Positions 1 to 9,493 of a stretch of DNA of 32,743 nucleotides are shown in pieces; positions within the stretch are counted from its first letter, which is position 1; each line of letters opens with the position of its first letter. Below the pieces are notes generated by a model. It saw only the letters and a program-made list of their open reading frames with translations, was not told the origin of the DNA and did not search any database. The position numbers and the translations under genes are program-made. This DNA comes from Acidimicrobiia bacterium (lineage in GTDB: Bacteria; Actinomycetota; Acidimicrobiia; Spongiisociales; ZC4RG35): contig JARDZU010000006.1 in the NCBI GenBank assembly GCA_029240695.1, positions 1 through 32,743 on the forward strand, given 5' to 3'.

Positions 1-18
1 ACGGGCGTCAACGACGGG

Positions 19-1887
19 CTACTTGTCAGGTCGGACATGGGCGCCTTCCTGGCCCTGTCCATCGTCTTCGACATCTAGTTCGATGCCCTCTTCCCCATCC
101 GGGTCGCCCTTGGACCGCCCCTCGGCTATGCCATCCACGGTCTTCCACACCTGGGAGCGAAGGCCGGTCGAGGCCCACCGGGTGAGCTTGGTCCGACGAC
201 GGCGAAGCAGCACGACCCCAACCAGCGTGGCGCGACGAATGGCGAAGTCGCGATCGGCGGCTTCGAGTGAGCGGGTGACGGTGTGCCCCGCCGAGGCGAC
301 CAGGATCACGGAGTCGACCCTCTGGGCCAACACGTGGGAAGCAGCTTCGCCCAAGTTGGTGCCTGCGATGATGACCACGTCGAAGATCTCCCGTGCCACC
401 TCGAGAAGCACCTCGAACCGGTATCCGGAGAGAACGTCGGCGGCGTCCCGCTTGCCATTGCCGGAGCGCAGAGCCCGCAACCCCTGAACGACCTCAGGTG
501 AGGACAGCAGGGTCGTCTTGAACTCGGAGATCAACTCCTCACGCTCGCCGCCGGCCCCGTTCAGCAGGCTGGACAGGGTTGCGCCAGTCTCCGGGCCCCA
601 CTCCACCATGTGGTTGGTCTTGTCGAAGGTTGCATCGAGGAGGAGCACGCTCCGACCCGATGCTGCGACAGCCACGGAAATGTCAGCAGTGAGCTCGCGG
701 ATGTCCTCTTTGAAGATCCCACTGCCCTGGAAGGCGATGACAGCATTGTCTTGGTCGTCCAGCTGGCTTCGCAGCATCTGGATCGAAGCCTTCCGCCTAC
801 CTCCTGGGCTTTCGAGGTACCAGGGCTCGCCAGTCGGATGGTGGACGATGGCCAGCGGCCGCGACGGCATCTCCACGATGACCGGCGGTCCCTCGTCGAG
901 GTCCTTGGCAGACCACATCATGCCCCGTCCACGCTCCAGTGCGATGAGCCCGATCAGAACCGCGCCGATGGCCCCGAAGGTGGCCAGCATCTGGTTGCCG
1001 GATGTCGAATCCGAATCAAGTGTTACCGGCCTGCTGTCGACCGTGCCAGACCGAGCGAGAGCTTCCTGCTCGAGGATGCCGGTGAACAAGCTGTTCCACC
1101 TGGCCTCGAGCTGCGCCAGCTCGAGGTTCTTGAGCGTGAGCTCGGGATCCTGCTGATCCTGGGTCAGGGGGTCCACAACGGGTGGGAATGTGGCCAGCTG
1201 AGCCTGGAGCTCGGAGAGACGCGCCATGGTCCGGTCCATCTCGGCCTGGATCGACTCAGGGGTGCGAAGCACCAGCTCTGGGTTCATCAGCTGAGTGGTC
1301 AGGTTCCCCTGGTGCGCCAGCAGGGCGGCCACCTGGTTTTCCAGAACAGTCCGCTGGGTCTGCTGTGTCACCTCGTCCGCGGTGGGAGGGGAGGCGGCCT
1401 GCAGAGCAGCCAGCTCATCACGCATTGTCTTGATCTCAGTCGAGGTCTTCTCCAGATCCTCCCTCATCCCATCTAGCCCAGCGCCAATCGTGGCGACCGC
1501 AAGGAAGTTCTTTTGCATGTTCTCGGCCAGCGCATCGGCTTCGGCCTGGGTGAAGCCACGGGCGATGAACTGAAGCTGGTTCGCTTCGTTCTCGAGATCG
1601 ACTTCGGCCATCAACCAGGGGAGAAAGGCTCCCGGAGTCTCGCCAATGACGTCAGAGTTCACATCCGTCGCCAAAGCCAGCTGGGTCTCGAGCATGGTCT
1701 CGAAATCTTCGCGTTCGAGGGCCTGCGGATCCTCGGTGAAGGTGACCGACGCCATTGCCTCGAAGGGCGGAAGGTTGGCATTGCGGTACTCGGCCAACTC
1801 GCCGGAAACCACATAGGCCAGGACTGCGGCGGCGACCAGCAGCCACCATCTCGCCTTGGCAATACCTCGAATCGTTGTCATGTCCAC
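19..1887 (-). CDS. Wzz/chain-length-determinant-like polysaccharide co-polymerase fused to a degenerate CpsD/BY-kinase-like domain
   Basis: 622-aa ORF; N-terminal TM (WWLLVAAAVLAYVV), coiled-coil middle, second TM (MLATFGAIGAVLIGLIAL), then a ParA/MinD-like fold (SVLLLDATFD, FDVVIIAG, DSVILVASAGHTVTRSLEAA) without a canonical Walker A. Confidence 0.75.
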   Translation of the reverse strand: MDMTTIRGIAKARWWLLVAAAVLAYVVSGELAEYRNANLPPFEAMASVTFTEDPQALEREDFETMLETQLALATDVNSDVIGETPGAFLPWLMAEVDLENEANQLQFIARGFTQAEADALAENMQKNFLAVATIGAGLDGMREDLEKTSTEIKTMRDELAALQAASPPTADEVTQQTQRTVLENQVAALLAHQGNLTTQLMNPELVLRTPESIQAEMDRTMARLSELQAQLATFPPVVDPLTQDQQDPELTLKNLELAQLEARWNSLFTGILEQEALARSGTVDSRPVTLDSDSTSGNQMLATFGAIGAVLIGLIALERGRGMMWSAKDLDEGPPVIVEMPSRPLAIVHHPTGEPWYLESPGGRRKASIQMLRSQLDDQDNAVIAFQGSGIFKEDIRELTADISVAVAASGRSVLLLDATFDKTNHMVEWGPETGATLSSLLNGAGGEREELISEFKTTLLSSPEVVQGLRALRSGNGKRDAADVLSGYRFEVLLEVAREIFDVVIIAGTNLGEAASHVLAQRVDSVILVASAGHTVTRSLEAADRDFAIRRATLVGVVLLRRRRTKLTRWASTGLRSQVWKTVDGIAEGRSKGDPDGEEGIELDVEDDGQGQEGAHVRPDK

Positions 1888-3998
1888 TGCGTTACCTCGT
1901 TGATTTCTCTCAAATCGATGGTCTCATCGTCAGGCCACTCGCGATTGGCGAGGGCCAGCAGGAACTCTGTGAGCTCCCGTCTTCCACCTGTGGTGGACAT
2001 CTGCTTCAACTGCCGAACGCTGAGCTTCAGTGCGTCCGGGCCGGGGACCTTCGTCTGGGCGATGTTGATCTGGGGATGCGAGCTGCTCAAGAGCGGGCCA
2101 TGGGCCAGCTCTTCGACCAACTTCTCGCCGGGACGAGCGCCGACTGTCTTGACTTCGATGTCCCGGCCCGGCACAAGACCGCCCAGACGGATCATGCGAT
2201 GGGCGAGGTCGATGATCCGGACCGGCTGACCCATGTCGAGGACGAACACCTCTCCGCGGTCGGCCAGGGCCGATGCTTGGAGCACGAGCTGGACCGCTTC
2301 GGCGATGGTCATGAAGTAGCGGGTCATGCGCTCGTCGGTGATCGTCACGGGTCCCCCGGCGCGGATCTGCTCCATGAAGGTTGGAACCACACTCCCACGG
2401 CTGCCGAGGACATTGCCGAACCGGACCGACGAATAGATGCACCCGTCAATCTCGGTGTTCGCGGCCGACTGCACCAGCATCTCCGCCATCCTCTTCGACG
2501 CTCCCATGACGCCCTTGGGGTCGACGGTCTTGTCGGTAGAGATCAAGACGAATCGCTCGATCCCGGTGCTGCGGACCACCTTGAGGAGGTTGTTGGTGCC
2601 GACCACGTTGGTCTTGACCGCTTCCTCGGGCCATTCCTCGAGGATGGGAACATGCTTGTGGGCCGCTGCGTGATAGACGACCTGCGGCTGGTACTTGGCA
2701 ATGAGAGCCTTCAGCTTCTTCTTGTCCCGGACATCGCATAGCGCGGGGACCAACTCGGTGCCGGCCGGCTCATCCCATTTGACCATGTTGTCGTGAAGAT
2801 GGGTCTCGTCGTGGTCCATGGCGATGACCCTGGCGGGCATGAAATGAAGCACCTGGTTCACGATCTCGGACCCGATCGAGCCCCCGGCCCCGGTGACCAG
2901 GACCGTCTTGCCGTAGAGGATCGACTCGACTGCATCGAGATCGGTGGTGACCGACGGGCGGAGCAAGAGGTCCTCGATCTCGAGGTCCCTGATGTCCGGA
3001 CCACCGTCGTATCCCGTGAGCAGCTCGTCGAGATCTGGCACGATCCGCAGACGCACATCGACGTCGACACAGAGGTCGACCAGCCGACGGGCCAGGACGC
3101 TGGCACCCTCCGAGGCGACGATCACCTGCTGGACGTTCAAGGTGGTCACCAACGATGCGATGTCCTCCAGCTCGCCGACGATCGGCAGATTGGCCAGACG
3201 CTTCGCCTTCGTGGTGGGCCCGGAGCTGACAAAGCCGACAACGTCGACCTCGTAGGGGCCGGTGTAGCGAGCTAAATCGGCGGCGCGCTTGCTGGTGCCC
3301 AGAATGAGCACACGGTCCCGGGCGTCCAGTCTGAGACCCCGGTGAAAAGAGAAGAGACGGGAGCGGAAGCGGACTGCACCGAGGAAGCCGAGCGAGATCA
3401 TCGACCCGAGGACCAAGACCGATAGGGGTACAGCCCGGTTGCCAGGTCCCTCGATCAGCTCGTGGTCACCGAGGGCGAGAACGATGAGGAACAGGACCGC
3501 CGCTGCCCAGAAGGTGGCGGCGATGACGCGGCGAGCCTCACTGATGCTGGCGAACTCCCAGACATGGCCATAGGCACCCATGGCGACGTTGGCGACGAGA
3601 TGGATCCCGATGATCACCGGCAGGGCGATGAGCACTCTCGCCCACCAGACTCCCTGGAGCCCCCCGTCGAGTGAAATGACACCGAGTGCTGATAGGTAGG
3701 CGACGGCGATGACCATCGCGTCCACGAATGCAAACGAGATGTCGGCACGGAGTTGGGCGAGCAGTGTCGCCACCCGTGCCCCGAACGAACTAACCCCAAG
3801 CTTCCCGGTGAACCGCCTAATCACGGCATCCGCCCTCTTTTGTCCCAGTCGGATGTGCGCGGCGGCCAGCGCCACCTTGGCATCATCCGTAATGCCTCCC
3901 AGAAATCCAGTCAGGGACCGAAACCGACCGACCGATTCATCCCCCCAACCCGGCCGAAGTATTACGAAACGCCTCGACCCGTTCGATACCTTAACCAC
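1878..3998 (-). CDS. FlaA1/CapD/WbpM-family membrane-bound NDP-sugar 4,6-dehydratase
   Basis: 706-aa ORF: N-terminal TM helices, Rossmann motif VLVTGAGGSIGSEI, LISTDKTVDPKGVMGASKRMAE (SMK-type triad), C-terminal HPQINIAQTKVPG. Overlaps the downstream gene by 10 nt. GTG start at 3998 is uncertain. Confidence 0.9.
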   Translation of the reverse strand: MVKVSNGSRRFVILRPGWGDESVGRFRSLTGFLGGITDDAKVALAAAHIRLGQKRADAVIRRFTGKLGVSSFGARVATLLAQLRADISFAFVDAMVIAVAYLSALGVISLDGGLQGVWWARVLIALPVIIGIHLVANVAMGAYGHVWEFASISEARRVIAATFWAAAVLFLIVLALGDHELIEGPGNRAVPLSVLVLGSMISLGFLGAVRFRSRLFSFHRGLRLDARDRVLILGTSKRAADLARYTGPYEVDVVGFVSSGPTTKAKRLANLPIVGELEDIASLVTTLNVQQVIVASEGASVLARRLVDLCVDVDVRLRIVPDLDELLTGYDGGPDIRDLEIEDLLLRPSVTTDLDAVESILYGKTVLVTGAGGSIGSEIVNQVLHFMPARVIAMDHDETHLHDNMVKWDEPAGTELVPALCDVRDKKKLKALIAKYQPQVVYHAAAHKHVPILEEWPEEAVKTNVVGTNNLLKVVRSTGIERFVLISTDKTVDPKGVMGASKRMAEMLVQSAANTEIDGCIYSSVRFGNVLGSRGSVVPTFMEQIRAGGPVTITDERMTRYFMTIAEAVQLVLQASALADRGEVFVLDMGQPVRIIDLAHRMIRLGGLVPGRDIEVKTVGARPGEKLVEELAHGPLLSSSHPQINIAQTKVPGPDALKLSVRQLKQMSTTGGRRELTEFLLALANREWPDDETIDLREINEVTQWT

Positions 3999-4095
3999 TC
4001 AGCGTGCTGGTTACCAGTACGTAATTCGATTTTTTTGCGACTCTGGATTTTGCACGATCCCGACTGGCCTGGGAGGACATGGAAAGGCTTGCCTC

Positions 4096-4125
4096 TTGAG
4101 CCAATATCACGCTCCGTGTTATTCT
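4096..4125 (+). promoter_or_regulatory. possible sigma70-like promoter for the plus-strand operon
   Basis: TTGAGC (4096-4101), 18 nt, TATTCT (4120-4125), about 40 nt upstream of an AGGGAGGA ribosome-binding site and ATG at 4165. Confidence 0.3.
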
Positions 4126-4164
4126 CCACGATCTCAGTGGGGTTATTCAGAGGGAGGACTCACC

Positions 4165-5043
4165 ATGAAAGTATTGGTGACGGGGTCTGCGGGTTTTATC
4201 GGCACGCATGTCTCCAGAGCATTGTTGGGCGACGGATTCGAGGTCACCGGTTATGACCAGAAGGAATCTTCCGAGCCCGGCATCGAATCGATCGTCGGCG
4301 ACTTTCTCGATCTCGAGGCGCTGACCGGCGCCGTCGAGGGTCACGACGTCATCGTTCACATCGGCGCGATCGGGGACGTATATCTCGCCGCCACCAATCC
4401 GGAGCTGGCCGCATCGGTCAACGTGACCGGGAGCACCAACATCGCTCTCGCCGCCGAAGCTGCTGGCGCCCGTGTGGTTTACGCGTCGACGTGGGAGGTC
4501 TATGGCGAGCCGGCGTACGAGCCGGTCGACGAGAAGCATCCTTGCGAGCCGGACCATCCTTACAACATCACCAAGCTGGCCGGCGAGCGAATGCTCATCG
4601 CCGCCGACCGGCTCCGAGACGTCCCGGTGATCGCTCTCCGATTGGGCACCGCCTACGGCCTTGGGATGCGTCCGAACTCCGTCTTCGAGATCTTCATCGA
4701 GAAGGCCCGGAAGGGAGAGCCCATCACCATTCAGGGTGACGGATCACAGGGCCGCCAGTTCACCCACGCCCGCGACATCGCCCGCGCCTTCGTCGCCGCC
4801 GCCAGGAGCGATGTGAGGGGTATCGCCCTCAATGTGGTGTCGCCAGAGATGATCTCGATCAAGCAGCTGGCAGACATCGTGACCGAGCGCTTCCCCACCG
4901 AGGTGACCTACGGGCAGCCGCGACCGGGCGACGTGCCACCGTCCTACGTTTCGGCGGCCCGCATCGAGGAGAAGCTCGGTTGGAAGACCGAAGTGAGCTT
5001 CGAGGAGGGCATGGCGGAGTTGCTCTCTGCCGATCGGGGCTGA
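4165..5043 (+). CDS. NAD-dependent epimerase/dehydratase (extended SDR)
   Basis: MKVLVTGSAGFIGTHVSRALL, YASTWEVYGEP, HPYNITKLAGE; ATG preceded by AGGGAGGA. The 3709 start in the ORF track is a non-coding extension. Confidence 0.9.
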   Translation: MKVLVTGSAGFIGTHVSRALLGDGFEVTGYDQKESSEPGIESIVGDFLDLEALTGAVEGHDVIVHIGAIGDVYLAATNPELAASVNVTGSTNIALAAEAAGARVVYASTWEVYGEPAYEPVDEKHPCEPDHPYNITKLAGERMLIAADRLRDVPVIALRLGTAYGLGMRPNSVFEIFIEKARKGEPITIQGDGSQGRQFTHARDIARAFVAAARSDVRGIALNVVSPEMISIKQLADIVTERFPTEVTYGQPRPGDVPPSYVSAARIEEKLGWKTEVSFEEGMAELLSADRG

Positions 5044-5044
5044 G

Positions 5045-6148
5045 GTGGGCTCGACGAAGATCCGGGTTCTCGTCCTGATCAAGGGTCTGGGAATCGGAGG
5101 AGCCGAGAAGCTCATCTCAGAGGGAGCCCGGTTCTGGGATCGGGATTCGTTCGAGTACACGGTCGCCTACGTGCTTCCCTGGAAAGACCAGCTCGTTGGC
5201 GCACTGGAGGATCAGGGCATCGAGGTGCACATGATCGGAGGGAAGCGCGGGCTCACCCCGCCCACCGTCGGCCGACTCCGCAGCCTGGTGAAGGATCTCG
5301 ACGTCGATCTGATCCATGCCCATCTTCCCACCATGGGGATAGTGGCTCGCATCGCCTCGCCCGTTCCAGTGGTCTACACGGAGCACAACATGGCTGACTC
5401 CTACCGGCCCATCACTCGCACCATGAACCGACTTACCTATGGGAGGAATGCCGCGGCGACCGCGGTCTCCGGGGCCGTCGCCAGCTCTGTGAGCACCTGG
5501 CCCGGTGAGCCGCCGCTCGTCATCCCCAACGGCGTGGCCGTTCACGTGGCCCCCGAAGATGTCGTTGCCGCTCGCCAAGAGTTGAGGCTGTCGCCAACTG
5601 ATCCGCTCGTGGCCCATGTGGGCAACATCCGGCCCGGGAAGGGTCACGATGTCCTGATCGACGCTGTCGCCCATCTCAATCAGCGCATGCCGAACGTCAA
5701 GTTCGTCTCGATCGGCGGCGAGAAGTACCCGGGCGACCTCGACCGAGTTCGTAACCGCGTCATCGAGGGCGGGCTGGAAGACCATCTGCGATTCATGGGC
5801 CGCCGCCCCGATGCCCTGAGCTTTGTGGCAGCGGCCGATATCTTCGTCAATCCATCGAGCGTCGAAGGGTTGCCGGTAGCGATCCTCGAGGCGATGGCCC
5901 TCGGCCGACCTGTCGTAGCGGCGGCCGCCGGAGGCGTGCCCGGAATCGTCAAGGATGGCGAGACCGGGATCCTCGTCGAGCCCAACGAGCCGGAGGCGCT
6001 GGCTGCCGGGATCGAGAAGTTGCTCAACGATCCTTTCCTCGCCGAGCGTCTCGCGCAGGCGGCCCAGGACATGGTGGAGAAGGAATACGGGTTGGAGCCG
6101 ATGGTCCAAGCCATCGAGGACATATACCGAGAGGTTCTCCGTGGCTGA
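5045..6148 (+). CDS. GT4-family glycosyltransferase
   Basis: 367 aa; GIGGAEKLISEGARFW, HIGNIRPGKGHDVLIDA-like segment (VAHVGNIRPGKGHDVLIDA), NPSSVEGLPVAILEAMALGRPVVA. Confidence 0.92.
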   Translation: MGSTKIRVLVLIKGLGIGGAEKLISEGARFWDRDSFEYTVAYVLPWKDQLVGALEDQGIEVHMIGGKRGLTPPTVGRLRSLVKDLDVDLIHAHLPTMGIVARIASPVPVVYTEHNMADSYRPITRTMNRLTYGRNAAATAVSGAVASSVSTWPGEPPLVIPNGVAVHVAPEDVVAARQELRLSPTDPLVAHVGNIRPGKGHDVLIDAVAHLNQRMPNVKFVSIGGEKYPGDLDRVRNRVIEGGLEDHLRFMGRRPDALSFVAAADIFVNPSSVEGLPVAILEAMALGRPVVAAAAGGVPGIVKDGETGILVEPNEPEALAAGIEKLLNDPFLAERLAQAAQDMVEKEYGLEPMVQAIEDIYREVLRG

Positions 6149-7091
6149 CACCATCACCACCAGGCATCTCGACGAGAGCGACGTCCTCCCGGTGCTGGAT
6201 CTGATGCGAGCCGCTCTAGGTGAGCCGCCGCTTCTTCGCCGCACCCCGGAGCTCTTCGCTTGGAAGCATTTCGACAACCCTTTCGGCCGCTCCTTGGCCG
6301 TCGTTGCCGAGACGGACGATCGAATCGTCGGTCTGAGGGCGTTCATGCGCTGGGACCTCGTCACACGCGATGGTGTCACCCTGCGTTGCGTCCGGGCCGT
6401 CGACACTGCGACCCACCCCGATTATCAGCGGCGTGGCATCTTTCGGAGACTCACTGAAGAAACTCTGGATTTAGCGCTAGCGGAAAACATGGATCTCGTG
6501 TTCAATACCCCTAACGAGAAATCGGGTGCGGGGTATCTCTCCATGGGGTGGACAGAAATCGGGATGATCGGTGTATTGGCACGCCCATCGTCGCGCCTGG
6601 CCACGGATCGCAGTCCCATTACCGACACAGAACCCGAGAATTTCCTTGCTGATCCCCAGCCGGCGATTCCACTCGAAGTGACCGATAGAGCCGCTCGAGG
6701 TCTGCGCACCCCGAGGAATGAGGCTTACTTGCGCTGGCGGTTCGGCTCACATCCGACGGCCCGATACTTCCGTGTCGACTCGGCGGACTCGACCGCCGTT
6801 GTCAGGCCCAACGTCCGCAAGGGACGACGCGAGTTGATCGTGGCCGACGTTTATGGGCCACGCCCGAGGGCTGCGTTGCGAGAGGCCGGTCGCAAATCCC
6901 GGTCGGGGTATGTTGCCGCCTGGTTCTCTCCAGGGTCGCCTGAGCGAGCGGCCGCCATTCGAAGCGGTCTCGTCCCCGTGCCTGGTGTCACCGCCTTGAC
7001 TCTCATGGCGCGCCCGCTTCGGGAATTGGACATCGACGTCACCTCAATGGCCTCATGGGATCTCGCCATCAGTGACCTGGAGCTCTTGTGA
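6141..7091 (+). CDS. GNAT-family N-acetyltransferase
   Basis: VDTATHPDYQRRGIFRRLTEETLDLA (acetyl-CoA loop), FNTPNEKSGAGYLSMGW; GTG start at 6141 overlaps the upstream stop by 8 nt. Confidence 0.8.
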   Translation: MADTITTRHLDESDVLPVLDLMRAALGEPPLLRRTPELFAWKHFDNPFGRSLAVVAETDDRIVGLRAFMRWDLVTRDGVTLRCVRAVDTATHPDYQRRGIFRRLTEETLDLALAENMDLVFNTPNEKSGAGYLSMGWTEIGMIGVLARPSSRLATDRSPITDTEPENFLADPQPAIPLEVTDRAARGLRTPRNEAYLRWRFGSHPTARYFRVDSADSTAVVRPNVRKGRRELIVADVYGPRPRAALREAGRKSRSGYVAAWFSPGSPERAAAIRSGLVPVPGVTALTLMARPLRELDIDVTSMASWDLAISDLELL

Positions 7092-8485
7092 TGACAACAC
7101 TGCTCGCGCTCCACGCCCCCTTCCTGGCCCAGATCGAGGACGAAGTCGTCACCGATGGGGTGGCCGTCTTCGAAGCGCTGCTCATTTCGGCGGCTGCCCT
7201 CATCGTCATGTCATTCGTGGGCAAGGCGGTCGCCACCAGACAGGACCGCGACTGGCTGCCGACGCTGATCATGTGGGCTTGCGCCGCCAAACTCCTGGGT
7301 GCGTTTGGGCGTTTCTGGATGGTCACCGTCCTCTATGAGACGGGTGACTCCTATAGCTATCACATGTGGGGCGGGATATTCGCCCAGGTCTGGCGGGGGA
7401 TGCAGGTTCCGGTGTCGCAATCCAGCCAGCCCGGCACCGCGTTCACCGAAATCGCCACCGGGCTGATCTACGCGCCCTATACCCCGAGCATGCTGGGGGG
7501 CTTCATCATCTTTGCATTGATCGCTTTCACCGGCCTGCTGCTCTTCTTCCTGGCCGGGCGCCACTGGTTGGCCGGTTATCAGCTCAAGATGTACGGCCTC
7601 GCTGTCTTTTTCGCTCCCAGCCTCCTCTTCTGGCCATCGAGCATCGGCAAAGACGCCCTCATGGTCTTCTTCCTGGGGCTGGCTGCTTACGGGGCGTCCC
7701 GGCTTCTCAAGTTCTATCAGTTCAGCGCAATCCTTCTCATCGCACCTGGTCTCTACATGGCTGCCAGTATCAGGTCGCACGTGGCGGCGGTGATGGGTCT
7801 GGCCATCGTCCTGGCCGCGGTATTCGGCAAGGCACCGAAGAAGTACCAGGGATCTGCCAAGCGCGGGATCATGATCCTCCTTTGCGCCGGGGGAGCCGCC
7901 CTCTCGGTTCTCACCTTCTCGAGCACCTTCGGAGTGACGGTTGACGGTGGTGAGGGGACCACGAGCCCCGATCAATTCCTCTCCGATGTCTCGGAGCGCA
8001 CAGCTACAGGTGGGTCCGAGGTCGAGGGCGGGGCGGTGGGCAGCCCGGCCCAGCTACCAGGCGCGATCATCAAGGTCCTGTTCCGCCCCCTGATCTACGA
8101 GGCAGGCAATGCCCAAGCGCTGCTCAGTGCTCTGGAGGGCACCATCCTGCTCGGCATAACGATTTGGAACCTCCCTGCGATGTGGAGGAACAAGGGACGA
8201 ATGCGCGAGAAGCCGTATCTGATGATGGCCTTCTTCTACACCGGCGGATTCATCGTCGGCTTCAGTGCCATCCTCAACCTCGGCTTGCTGGCCCGCCAAC
8301 GCGTCCAGGTGCTGCCGATGTTCTTCGCCCTCATCGCCGGTCTGGCTTGGGATGAGACCAAGGGCGGGCGGCGGAAGAAGACCGAAGAGGAAGAGCCGGC
8401 CCCGGAATCGATCGACGAAGCCGTCGAGACAGTCATACGCACTGGGCCCTCGCGAAAGCCCCTGCCGGCGCCCGGCGACCACTGA
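7088..8485 (+). CDS. polytopic membrane protein, candidate polysaccharide polymerase (Wzy/EpsG-like)
   Basis: 465 aa with many hydrophobic segments and motif SLLFWPSSIGKDALMVFFLGLAAYG; 4-nt overlap with the GNAT gene; context of EPS genes. Confidence 0.55.
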   Translation: MMTTLLALHAPFLAQIEDEVVTDGVAVFEALLISAAALIVMSFVGKAVATRQDRDWLPTLIMWACAAKLLGAFGRFWMVTVLYETGDSYSYHMWGGIFAQVWRGMQVPVSQSSQPGTAFTEIATGLIYAPYTPSMLGGFIIFALIAFTGLLLFFLAGRHWLAGYQLKMYGLAVFFAPSLLFWPSSIGKDALMVFFLGLAAYGASRLLKFYQFSAILLIAPGLYMAASIRSHVAAVMGLAIVLAAVFGKAPKKYQGSAKRGIMILLCAGGAALSVLTFSSTFGVTVDGGEGTTSPDQFLSDVSERTATGGSEVEGGAVGSPAQLPGAIIKVLFRPLIYEAGNAQALLSALEGTILLGITIWNLPAMWRNKGRMREKPYLMMAFFYTGGFIVGFSAILNLGLLARQRVQVLPMFFALIAGLAWDETKGGRRKKTEEEEPAPESIDEAVETVIRTGPSRKPLPAPGDH

Positions 8486-8509
8486 GACTGGGCGACAACC
8501 GACACCTAG

Positions 8510-9478
8510 GTGGTCGACGGAGGACGGACGTTGGCGATCGACATCAGCACGCTGGATCAAGACACCATCACCCGCGTGGTCAGTGACGTCCTGATGTCAT
8601 CTCGATCGATAGACCGGATCGAGGCCGTGGACACCTGGCGCACCCGCAACTCGGGGTTCTGGCGTTTTCGGGCCCATCCCGCGCAAGTGAATGACCAGCC
8701 GTTCGACGTGGTGTTCAAGGTGGAACGAAGATGGACTCCGGAGAGCGCAGAGGGTACCCATGACGCACTTCGTCGACTCTCCGACCTGCGACACCTGACG
8801 CCCGGGCCGTCGCCCAGCATCTCCTTCCCCGAGCCGTTGGGCTGGACCAGGGAGCCCCCCGGGGTGATCATGCCCAACGTCGAGGGTGTGGAGTTGTTCG
8901 ACGTGCTGGCTGACACAGGGCATGCTCTCTGGACCGACCCCGACCGCCCGTCTGAAGTAGTGAAGTCGTGCGGCGAAGCCTTCGGATGGATCCATCGCCT
9001 CGCCGTCATCGACCCAGAGACGGATGCCGTCCGTCAGGAGGCGCTGCAACGCTTGCCGGCCATCATGCGATGGGTCCTGGGGCGGTGGGCTCCAGCCAAG
9101 GAGGGGTCAGTGATTCGGAGTCACAACTTCTCGCGCAACGACTTCCTGGTCTCGAGCGATGCGCAGCTCTCGGTAGTCGACCCGCCGATCCTTGGCGCTC
9201 CGGCGCTGTTGCACGAGGACGTGGCGTGGTTCACCTACCAGTTGCTCACCCGCGCCGCACCCGGGCAACGGTTGGGGCTCCGGAGTCTGTTCCTCGAGGG
9301 CTATCAGTCCTCCAGCCTCGGTGGGCCTTTCGACAAAACCGACCTCAGAGGGGTCGGGATATACGAGGCATCTCGGGCCTTGGGCACTGCCAAGCGCCTG
9401 CTCATGAAAGGGGACTTCGCGGAAGCCCTGCAATCGTTCAAGATCGCATTGACCACACCCGGCCGCGTCTCCGGCTGA
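8510..9478 (+). CDS. divergent APH/choline-kinase-fold protein (catalytic loop altered)
   Basis: VIMPNVEGVELFDVL, GEAFGWIHRLA, SHNFSRNDFLVSSDAQLSVVDPP, HEDVAWFTYQL; aligns with the 15130-16092 product. True start may be TTG at 8531 after GGAGGA. Confidence 0.6.
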   Translation: MVDGGRTLAIDISTLDQDTITRVVSDVLMSSRSIDRIEAVDTWRTRNSGFWRFRAHPAQVNDQPFDVVFKVERRWTPESAEGTHDALRRLSDLRHLTPGPSPSISFPEPLGWTREPPGVIMPNVEGVELFDVLADTGHALWTDPDRPSEVVKSCGEAFGWIHRLAVIDPETDAVRQEALQRLPAIMRWVLGRWAPAKEGSVIRSHNFSRNDFLVSSDAQLSVVDPPILGAPALLHEDVAWFTYQLLTRAAPGQRLGLRSLFLEGYQSSSLGGPFDKTDLRGVGIYEASRALGTAKRLLMKGDFAEALQSFKIALTTPGRVSG

Positions 9479-9493
9479 TCCCAGCCCACCACA

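Noticed and set aside
3709-4164. N-terminal extension of the SDR epimerase ORF
   Set aside because: It overlaps the divergent dehydratase and the promoter region; MKVLVTG at 4165 has a strong ribosome-binding site.
5117-6406. 429-aa minus-strand ORF antisense to GT4/GNAT genes, and similar long antisense ORFs (e.g. 610-1476, 1755-2741, 7211-7975, 12239-13060, 19556-20362)
   Set aside because: High-GC shadow ORFs: low-complexity, His/Arg/Asp/Gly-rich translations with no recognisable motifs, fully overlapping genes with clear family motifs.
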